The notes beneath the pieces are model-generated. The model searched no databases and was not told the DNA's origin. It saw only the letters and a list, made by a program, of their open reading frames with translations. Source: Akanthomyces muscarius (Eukaryota; Ascomycota; Sordariomycetes; Hypocreales; Cordycipitaceae). Taken from it: a stretch of DNA of 64,000 nt. The stretch spans positions 1,674,001 through 1,738,000 of the forward strand of contig NC_079242.1 in NCBI RefSeq assembly GCF_028009165.1. The letters run 5' to 3'. The position numbers and the translations under genes were made by a program. Below, piece by piece: positions 23,701 to 32,494 of the stretch. Position 1 is the first letter of the stretch. Each line of letters opens with the position of its first letter.

Positions 23701-26630
23701 TCGCAAATTGAGGACGATATTAGCTCCATATAAAGTTCCCTCAAGAATTGTCAGAGCCGCGAGTCTTCCGAAAAACACCAGTGGAAAAACCGATCACGCT
23801 ACGGTTCGACGAGAGCGAACTCAATTTCTGTCAAAATCTATTCTGGTGACAGGATTGTCTAGCTCGGAAGAGTGCTCCTCTGAGGAGCATAGTGATAGCT
23901 CTGGGTCTAGCTCTTATGGAGATGACGAAAAAGCTATAGGAAAGATTTGGGCCACCGTTCTTGGTCTGACTGATATCCCAGCAGCTGATATTAACTTCTT
24001 CGACATTGGAGGTCACAGTCTTTTGGTGCCTAAGCTCCACGAGAGCCTCAAGACCGCATTCCCCAGCAAGTCTATTCGCCTTGTGGATCTATTTCACCAA
24101 TCTACGATAAAAAACCAAGTCGCTCTTTTCGGGAGTTCCACACCCAAGAAAGTCAAGGCCAAGAAAACCAAGAAAGTAGTGATGGCGAACATGGAGCTTT
24201 CACATCAGCGACGAAGCCGGGCTGCTACCCCAATTAGTAGCACCAGCAGCAGAGCAACCAGCAAAATACCATCACGCCATTCTGTCACGACATCTGGAAT
24301 TGCTTCCAGGCATTCGAATCCTACTACTGCCGCGACATCTGTGACGGGAGAAAACGATATGGAGCTTGATGGTGTCGCTATTGTAGGTCTCGCCGGTCGC
24401 TTTCCTGGTGCCAAAAATCCAGATGAGTTTTACAAAAGTCTTATGCAAGGCTACTCGGGCATCAAGCCTGCCACCAACCCCGAACGAAAGACCCTTCCCG
24501 GAAACCTCTGGGTGCCGCACGCTGGCGCTCTAGACAACGTCGAGGACTTTGACCACAAATTTTGGCACCTATCCCGCGAGGAGGCCACAGAGATGGACCC
24601 TCAACAACGATTGTTCCTCGAGGTTGCATACGAGGCCTTGACAGACGCCGGTTACAATATGGATAATAGCAAAAACTCGGAATTTGGTGGCCGTGCTGGT
24701 CTTTTCGTCGGCTGTGCCAACAACAGCTACCACCTCTATACTGAGTCTGTGGCCACGGATTCCTTCTTGAAGGAGAACCGCCCGATGATCGCCCCGTCGA
24801 TCTCTGCTCGCACAGCATACCACCTCAACATCAGAGGACCAAACGCTACCATCCAGACCAACTGTGCTAGCAGTACTGTTGCGCTGTCCTTGGCGTTTGA
24901 TTCCCTCCGCCTGGGACGTTGCGACATTGCAGTCGTGGGAGGAGTTTCTGTTCAGTTATTCGAGGGAGGCTATGTAACCCAAGAGGGACAGATATTCTCC
25001 TCCACCGGGGTGTGCCGTCCGTTTGATGCCAAGGCTAACGGCACCGTACCGGCCGACGCCGTCACATGTGTAGTTCTGAAGCGCTACAGCACGGCGCTGT
25101 TGGACGAGACACCCATGTACGCCCGTATTCTTGGGACTGGGATTGGATCTGACGGAGCGTTGGAAAAAGTAGGCTACCAGGTTCCTTCACCCCGAGGCCA
25201 AGCTGAGATTATCAAGGCTGCCTGGGAGACCGCGGGCCGTGCACCATCTAGGTTGCGATACGCAGAAATTCACGGCAGTGGCACTCCCATCGGGGACGCG
25301 CTGGAGCTGGAAGGTCTCGCTCTTGCTGTGCGAGAGCTGGGAAGCTCTCACCGGTTCACCGTCGGATCTGTCAAGGGTAACATTGGCAATGCGCAGCACG
25401 CATCTGGTCTTGTTTCGCTCATCAAGATTTGCAAGTCGATGCAGGCTGGCACAATTCCATGCACCAAGGGTCTAGAGACGCCGAATGCCATGATCAATCC
25501 GGCGCTGCCAATTGATCTCGCCATGAGCCCTACAAAACTCAGCATGGACGACATCATCGCCGTATCTGCCTCTGGTTGGGGTGGTGTTGACTCGCATGTG
25601 GTCTTGGGATTTCCTCAACAAGGCCTACTCAAGGAATCGAGCATCGTCGTGCCTGAGGGCCGGTTTTCCCGCGAAGCGCTACAAGCCCCGAGGCTCAAGG
25701 GCTGCGCTATGCCCATGGTCCAGTCCTCAACCATGATCACGGACAAGCAGCGGTTCGATGAAGCTACCGGTGCGTTTGCTCAGGCTGCTGCAAAGATTCT
25801 TGGCACTGACGTCGAATCTCATAGCAACCTGAAGGACTTGGGCCTTTCGAGTGTGCAATATGTGGCGTTGATCAGTTCTGTGGCTGAGACTTTGTCAGGA
25901 CCCAACATTGGGTGAGTAGAAGCAGCTGTTACGCCGAGCAATAAGCAAGTGGTACTAATCTGGAGACAGGGCCATTGGTTTTGTGTCCCCTGTTTTGTCG
26001 CCTGCTTCCCTGGCCGAGGCGTTCATCTCCAGAGTATCTCAACAGGGTCTACATCAGAGGTTAAGTACGGCGGCACCACAGCTGAATACAATCCGCCAGG
26101 GGAACGAAGACTCTCTTTGTATATTCATCCCAGGCTCAGGGGGTCTTCTAACAGGTGCAGCTCCGCTCCTTGCGAGTCTCGATACCGATGCCACTGTTCT
26201 AGCGCTGGAACACGCACATGTGGAGCTCAGCGAAGTTCTTATCAATACTTACACTGAAGTTGTGGCTTCTGCACTCGAGCCTCATATCAAGGAGGTTGTC
26301 TTCGTTGGTGTCTCGATGGGAGGACTGCTAGCTCCGAGGCTCGCCGACGAGATCTTGAAGGCCCCTGCAGTTGAGCAAGTGAAGATAGTATTGCTTGACA
26401 GTCCTCCACCGGCGGCTCAACAAGCGCAGGTACCAGAGTGTGCCAAAATAGAAGCAGTCTACATTGGCGCTGAAGATGGACAGCATGGCTCCGTGCAGAG
26501 CGTGGAACAGATTTGGACGAAGGTGCTGCCCAAGATGACCTTTCATAAATTGAGGTGCAGCCATTTCGATATTTGGGGAGAGTCGCATGCTAAGGAGACG
26601 GCGACCATTATTTCGGAATTTTTGCGATAG
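20720..26630 (+). CDS. NRPS-PKS hybrid synthetase, C-A-PCP-KS-ACP-like-TE (TAS1-related)
   Basis: Five exons (20720-20969, 21040-21416, 21488-21658, 21719-25911, 25970-26630) join in phase to 1,883 residues. A condensation domain comes first, with active motif HHIVVDG at 169-175. The adenylation domain has TSGSTGKPKG at 629-638, YRTGD from 851 and the catalytic Lys at 956. The carrier domain has IGGHS with the pantetheine Ser at 1033. A basic Ser/Thr-rich linker of about 70 residues leads to a ketosynthase starting near 1147, with Cys1315 (TNCASS), His1451 (EIHGSGT) and Asn1490 (NIGN) where KS enzymes normally have a second His. An ACP-like segment (LGLSS, Ser1644) and a thioesterase (GVSMG, Ser1779; Asp1807; His1862) end the protein. 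No acyltransferase, reductase or methyltransferase is present. In the TAS1 family the C domain joins an acetoacetyl unit to an amino acid and the KS closes the ring. A similar tetramic-acid-type product is inferred here; the amino acid is unknown. Confidence 0.9.
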
Positions 26631-26853
26631 AGAAAAGCTATTTTTTTAAAAATGCAGCTCTGATTGGGTACCGGATAAAATGGACGGTACTATATATATA
26701 TCATCAGTATTTGTCAATGGATTATTATTATTGTATGATTGTAAATCTTTGCATACTGTTTGAACTTCGATGCTACTCTTGAACAGCAAGAAAGCCATAC
26801 TGATGCTGCCGAGTCAGGCGATTTCTGCTGCCCGCTAACGTGCATGGAACGAG

Positions 26854-28182
26854 CTACTCTCGTTCAAGTTCCCAAGTGCGCATCCGCCAATCTCCGTCAA
26901 GACAAAGTAGCTCGTCCTTCTCTTCAAGAAAGGCCTCTGCACTAGAGAGCGTCGCCAGCTGCTGCAGTCCCGGCGGCCTCTGGAGCCTCCACCTCCAATT
27001 GCGCTGCCTGTCCCAGACAAATACCGTATGGTCAATTAGTCGGACAAGAAGCTTGCTGCCCTTTCGATCCAGCCACTTTAGGCTCGTGATCTCGCAAAAG
27101 TCGTCGCGCAGACTACCGTCGCTGTGCACCTTCATGACTTCTGTGATATTGTTCGAGGCAACATCCCACAGGATGACAGAGCCATTGACCACTAAGGCGA
27201 TCGCGTCGCCGTTTGGAGACCATGTGAGTGGCGTAGACAAGCCTCCGAGGCCCGACATCTCAGCTTGCAGAATGATGTTGCCGGTCGCAACGCTGTAAAT
27301 TGCAATGTGTGGTGCACCGCTTCGACTTCCACCAGCAAACACAATCTGTTCTCCGTTGGGTGAAAAGTCGCCCGTCCAGTTTTGTCCGTCGGCGCCTTTA
27401 ATGTTGTGAAGGCATTCGCCTGTCGCAGCGTTCCAGATTCGACAGCTCACATCCCAAGATGCTGATGCGATGACGTTGGGGTCGGTGGGTGACCACGAAG
27501 CCCACTTGATGGAGTCTTCGTGGCCTTTGAGTCGGCGGACTTCAGTGAGAGGGTCTGAGAGCGAGCGAATGACGAGCTGAGGGAGCCAGTCGCTTGGTCG
27601 TGGCCAGCCCTGCGTTGTTATGCTTCGATCTGAATACACGAATTGAGTCCCGTCGCAGCGCAGAGCGTTTGCGCTTCCCGAGAGGAATCTGCCTTCGAAC
27701 TGAATACGATTTTCCGTATCACCAACGCGTTTTCCATCCCCATCGAGGTACCATGCAATTATCACGCCATCAGCGCCTGCAGGCTCCGAGTCTTGGGAAA
27801 GAACCACGTAGTGGGCGTCTTTGGCGTCGTCGCTGGGCATTTTCCAAACGTGAATGGCTTGAATCGTCTCTTCGTGTCCATGAAACTCGGCCGTCAATAC
27901 TTTTGACTCGACAGCATAGATTCTAACGATGGCGTTGGTTGCCACTGCCATGAACTTCCCATCTGGACTCATTGTCAGCTCTGCGCTCGACTTCTCAGCT
28001 AGCTCCGACATGGGGTCGTCGTTATTAAGCTCGAATACATCTTGCTCGTCTCCCCAAAGTTGAGGACCGCCGTTGGCTGAGGGAGCCCACGAAGTTGCTG
28101 CGTCGTCGCAGTCAAACTCCTTATCGAGCTTCAGTTCAAAGGTTTCGATGAACCGGTCAAAGTCCATATACTCTTCCGACAT
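26854..28182 (-). CDS. WD40 beta-propeller protein of unknown function
   Basis: A single-exon gene of 442 residues. After an acidic N-terminus it shows several WD40-type blades, including GHEETIQAIHVW, GHEDSIKWASWSP followed by VIASASWDVSCRIWN, and LTWSPNGDAIALVVNG with SVILWD. The count of clear GH/WD pairs fits a single seven-blade propeller. There is no second domain. Such proteins are scaffolds, and I cannot assign a complex. Its 3' end faces that of the NRPS-PKS 223 bases away, so co-regulation is unlikely, and it probably marks the edge of the metabolic locus. Confidence 0.85.
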   Translation of the reverse strand: MSEEYMDFDRFIETFELKLDKEFDCDDAATSWAPSANGGPQLWGDEQDVFELNNDDPMSELAEKSSAELTMSPDGKFMAVATNAIVRIYAVESKVLTAEFHGHEETIQAIHVWKMPSDDAKDAHYVVLSQDSEPAGADGVIIAWYLDGDGKRVGDTENRIQFEGRFLSGSANALRCDGTQFVYSDRSITTQGWPRPSDWLPQLVIRSLSDPLTEVRRLKGHEDSIKWASWSPTDPNVIASASWDVSCRIWNAATGECLHNIKGADGQNWTGDFSPNGEQIVFAGGSRSGAPHIAIYSVATGNIILQAEMSGLGGLSTPLTWSPNGDAIALVVNGSVILWDVASNNITEVMKVHSDGSLRDDFCEITSLKWLDRKGSKLLVRLIDHTVFVWDRQRNWRWRLQRPPGLQQLATLSSAEAFLEEKDELLCLDGDWRMRTWELERE

Positions 28183-28374
28183 GGCGCTGATATTTCCGCT
28201 GGCACTTTCGTCAGTGATGTATGCGGCTTGTGGTACAGTTAGGTCGAAGATGGTAGTGACAGTTGAACTTTTGTTTGAATGTCACTGTAATGTGGTCACT
28301 CAGCCCCAATAATGGATGCACAAAGTAAAGGTGAAGGAGGCGGGGTTGGGTAGCGCCCGCTCACCGGTGTACAC

Positions 28375-28401
28375 AGTAACTTCAGTAACTTCAGTAACTT
28401 C
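28375..28401. repeat. Three exact copies of a 9-base repeat
   Basis: AGTAACTTC is repeated three times head to tail, followed by a partial degenerate copy. It lies about 190 bases upstream of the WD40 gene start, within its presumed promoter. Confidence 0.85.
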
Positions 28402-28552
28402 TGTAAGACATTATGGCCAAGGCAATGGAATGTAGATAGACTGGAAAAAACTATATCATTACAAGCGAGTTAGAAATAAAGGGTATTAGAATTAAAACTG
28501 ATAAGTGAAATTTGACGACATCAATCATGCCTCAGAGACATCATCCACTGTG

Positions 28553-28608
28553 TGTACTTGTGCTTGTACTTGTGCCTGTACTTATGCTTGTACTTGTGCT
28601 TGTACTTG
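28553..28608. repeat. 12-base minisatellite, about 4.7 copies
   Basis: The unit TGTACTTGTGCT occurs at 28553, 28565, 28577, 28589 and, in part, 28601. Two copies carry one substitution each. It is in non-coding sequence, and copy number is likely to vary between strains. Confidence 0.85.
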
Positions 28609-30754
28609 CATGCACAGGTATTGTAAAGAAGGCTACTATGCAATGCATACATTCGGCTGACTGCGTTTGATTGCCTGCCAGAGCCTGTATGAGTCATTTA
28701 TGCGTTGATCTATGCGGTGTTAAGTCTGATGCCCAGGTAAAAGTACGTTTTTTTCTTCCTGGCGTTTGGTGTGTGACCCAATCCACAGACGTTTTCTTTC
28801 CTCCTCTCTCTCTTCTGTATCTTGTCATAGCCCACTCATTCTCTTCTCACGTCTAACTCAAAACATACCGGGGTTTACAGTACGTACGTACATAGCTTCT
28901 CTTCTTGCATCAATACAACCATGTTTGTCATTAGCGTTGTCCTCGTTGTTAGATCAGGGAGAGTGCAGACTGAGCCCATGACGGTCGCAGTGGCAGAGGC
29001 CCGCCCGCCGGTATATTAATTCCACGACTGCTGCGAATGCAAAATAGCTGAAGCGCATTGCTTCTACCTTGCTGGGACCAGAATGCTCGGCTCACTATTC
29101 TGCCCTGTCACTCGCCGTTCTTGAGTGAAATAAACGAGGCCAATAAAAAGATCTGGGTTATATGGGGTTCACGTCAGCCAGTCCGCTTGAGCTGATCACG
29201 CAGTTGTTACTGAGTCAAGTTGGGCGGGAAGTATCCGAGCTGAGTCTCTCCTGTGTCATGCTCTACCCAGCTTCCAGTTTTGATGGCGGATCATCTTTTC
29301 TCTCCTCTTCATAGTTCATTTTCGTGCATGGCCATTCAGTCTCAAGGTATCAGATATCAAGTGTGGCTGTGCTGTCAGCGTCGCATTGGCTGATGGAATC
29401 CCTCATCGGCAGCGCTCTGCTACATGGGCAGCAAGAAGAAACCAAGATTATGTACTAATATGTTGTTGCGACGTGCAGTAAGACGCAACTGCCGATAGTC
29501 TTCTCTGAAGGCGGAGAAATGGGGACATCGCCATGCGCCACATGAACGTACATGTATTCACTTTCGCCGACGTTCCGGTAGCGCAACGGACCCAGCGGGG
29601 CTATCAGCATGGAAAGAAATGGATACAGTACTGGTACAGATGGTGGCAGGAACAGACGACCCGCAGATGCTGTCATAATTGAGAGCGGATCTGTCTCGGC
29701 CGGTCTGTGCCGGCTAGCCCAAGGTCATGTAGGCAGGCAAACCGATTGGCGGTTTGTAAACGAACAGATCATCGTTCGATCAAAATGTCACTTTCGTACT
29801 CGAGGTATAGAAAAACAACTTCAAAAAGTTACATTTAAGCCACCAATCAATGGGCTGCAACTCGAGCTTACAGTCAATGGATATATTCTTCGCGCGGTTG
29901 ATGCCAATAGCAGTCACCAAAGTGACTGTGGCTCGCCGATGTGAGCGCTGAATGTCAGCAGCGACTACATCAAGGCAAGTGTGAAAAACCCCCAACACGA
30001 TGTGAAAGATTTTGAATCTGTATAGAACGTGCACTGGAAGAGTCTACATGGAATTCAAGGCTAAAATCGTCGCAAGCCTCGATCCAAAGGCGCTCAGAGC
30101 AGCGCTCAAGCTTAAAGGCACCCATTCTCCAATGGATGAGACTTGGGATAATACATGACAGGTGTGTGGTGATTAATTGCAAATCGCAGTCTACTACAAT
30201 AACGCAGCCTTGACCGATGTGACTAGTGCTGATCCGTGGCTTTTTGCGAAATCCAATGCTGCCTGACCACGTCGTGCATATGCAATATATTGCGGCAGGT
30301 GGATGTAATGGGCAGGCCTAGACAGGCTCGGATAAGTCGAGCCGGTCAAAGATACGAATGTCGTTAGATAGAAGCACCAATGTTTATTCAGTCTAACTCC
30401 AGCTACTGTGTCACAGCCTTGTGTACGAAAACACCACCGACAAGCAGCTGACGCGAGAGATATTGAACGGGGCTAGACCTTATAGGTAACTATATCTCAA
30501 ATGTATCAGCTATAAGTTCAGGAAAATGATTCGAGTTGTATGTACTGCATATTCCGTATTCCCTCTTGGGCTCTACCGACTGAGTGTGGGAAGGGTACAT
30601 GTGCTGTTCAGGGAACTGGAGGACAAGTTCCCAACTGATATAAGTAGTCCATCAAATCCGTCCCCAACTCACTCTGAATCTCCCTCTTCCTCTCCAGTAT
30701 CACATTTTTAAGTAGACTTGTGTCCAAAACCAGTTGTACAACTCAAAACTAGCC

Positions 30755-31471
30755 ATGTCGACATTCACTATGAAACTTGCGTCTGTCTTGGCTGGAGTCA
30801 GCGCAGCAATGGCAGCTCCTGTATCGGCTGACTCGAACACCATGTTGGCCGTCATGGGACAAGATGCACTCGATGCGCAAAGCTACTCCGCCTTCGCCAA
30901 CTGCGTGCAAGGTCTACACTCCGCCTACAAAGCATACGCAGATGAGGGTGTCCTGGTAGTCATCCCATCCACCAGTCGTGCGATTGACATCAATACCACG
31001 GACAAGGAGCTGTGGAGCTGCATTGAATCCTCCTCAAACACCGTCTCTCTCGCAACTGAATCAAGCGAGTTCCACGACCAGGCCCACGAAGCAAGCACTG
31101 ATGTCAAGTCCATTCAGCACACGGATGCCGTGAACATGGGCGTCACTGGGCAGAAAGTGGTTGATCACGTTGTTGCCAAAAGGAACGCATTAGAGAACCG
31201 CGACGCCGCCTACTACAATGTCCACCATTCCGATGAAAAGACCTGCAAGGGGGACTTCAACCACTACTACCTTAAGACGTGCAACAGCTTCGCGAGTGCT
31301 TATTCCTCCACGTTGGCGGACAACTTGGACGCAGCGAAGCATTTGAGGTATACCATTTGGCCGCACCACTCGTGCGAAAAGGGAAACCAGAGAACCATTA
31401 ATATCAACCCTCATTCGTCCAGCTCTTGCCAGGTCAGGACTACCTATTCATGGAATGGAGTCTACGCTTAG
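30755..31471 (+). CDS. Small secreted cysteine-containing protein, orphan (candidate effector)
   Basis: A single-exon gene of 238 residues; a second in-frame ATG at 30770 gives 233 residues and a more typical signal peptide. The N-terminus MKLASVLAGVSAAMAAPVSA has the length, hydrophobic core and Ala-x-Ala site of a cleavable signal. The mature part has six cysteines (NCVQG, SCIES, TCKGD, TCNSF, SCEKG, SCQVR), an even number that fits three disulfides, with four of them in the last third. There is no transmembrane segment, GPI signal or known enzyme motif. A TATAAGTA box lies 109 bases before the first ATG. I do not recognise a family. Its size, secretion and isolated position in repeat- and AT-rich DNA resemble fungal effector genes, which is inference. 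Confidence 0.75.
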   Translation: MSTFTMKLASVLAGVSAAMAAPVSADSNTMLAVMGQDALDAQSYSAFANCVQGLHSAYKAYADEGVLVVIPSTSRAIDINTTDKELWSCIESSSNTVSLATESSEFHDQAHEASTDVKSIQHTDAVNMGVTGQKVVDHVVAKRNALENRDAAYYNVHHSDEKTCKGDFNHYYLKTCNSFASAYSSTLADNLDAAKHLRYTIWPHHSCEKGNQRTININPHSSSSCQVRTTYSWNGVYA

Positions 31472-32494
31472 CTGTCTATGGACGTAGCTTGAGGTTACAG
31501 ATCCCGCTGTCATTGAACCAAGCAGGATTATATCAATGTATACATAGCTCTACAGTGATTAGACCACACAGAGTTATATTACTACATAAATACCTAGCTT
31601 TAAACGCCACATTCCACTGTCACTGTAATTGAAAAATAGATTAGACTTAATTTTGCATTCTAGTCTATTCGGCAGATATTCTCAAGTCCAATTCTGTTAT
31701 TCCGATGAATTTCGTCAGAATAATGACCAAATCATTTTGCGAGAAGAACGTTCGGATCACTGCGAGGTTGACGCGTGCATAGCGTAAGGCCGCCGCCGCG
31801 TCGAGGATGGCACTATGCGTACAGTGTAGCACCCACGTCGAAAGCATGCACCTACCGTGGTGGTGCACATCCTGGTTCCTGCTCTGCTTGCCACATGCTC
31901 ACAGATCAGGTACGCAGGAGCGGTTTATGTCTCGAACATGCAGAAGACTAGAGTCTAAACTAATTTAATTATTAGTTCTTCAACGTAAATAAATAAGCTG
32001 TTTATAGATTAGAAATAGTTTTTATGAATAAAATAAAACATTTTTCCAGTTATTAATTTTTTTAAACAATTAATAATTATTTAAAGTGTGTTAATTTAAA
32101 AGAGAGTTAAAAGATAAGTAAGGAGACCCCTAGAGATACCCTTAAATAGCGTCCTTTATAGAAGGTGGAAAAATACAAAGTTACTAATGAATACATTTTG
32201 TGGGCTGGCAGCACCATCTCACGCGTCCGGCATCGATGATAGAAGCCGCCAGTGGCCTTGTCGTCACTTGTCCTCGGGAACCTGCGCCACCCCCACCACA
32301 CTCAGCAGCTTTCACATTCGTGTCCAGTCGCTATTTATCTGCGTGCGCCAATCGCTGCCTCGAGTACTCGGGCTTCTCATTTGGCATGATACAGTGGTTA
32401 GGCTATTAAGCAGGATTTGAGGATAACGCTGGCGTTGGGCTGGCTCTACCATCACAGCATAAGATGACGTCGGTCGAGACACCCAAGCGACGCA
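31472..32494. other. Intergenic region containing an AT-rich island
   Basis: This 1.0 kb lies between the secreted-protein gene and MON1. The central part is extremely AT-rich (separate entry). The last 250 bases before MON1 return to normal composition and presumably hold its promoter. No gene was seen. Confidence 0.5.
31955..32130. repeat. AT-rich island, possible RIP-degraded repeat relic
   Basis: Composition falls abruptly to roughly one-fifth G+C or less and is dominated by TTAATT, AATTATT and TTTAAA words, unlike any other stretch of the window. TpA-rich sequence of this kind is what repeat-induced point mutation leaves behind in ascomycetes. No transposon ends or coding remnants can be identified, so the parent element is unknown. 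The boundaries are approximate. Confidence 0.5.

Larger units (their letters stand above)
28183..30754. other. Gene-poor stretch with short tandem repeats
   Basis: This 2.6 kb lies between the WD40 gene start and the secreted-protein gene. It contains two small tandem arrays (separate entries) and is AT-richer than neighbouring genes. Reading frames are short (under about 115 codons) and lack recognisable features. A TATAAGTA element at 30639-30646, 109 bases before the downstream ATG, probably belongs to the secreted-protein gene. Confidence 0.5.

Noticed and set aside
28560..28610. CRISPR-like array
   Set aside because: The repeats are contiguous 12-mers without spacers, in a eukaryotic genome. 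It is a minisatellite.
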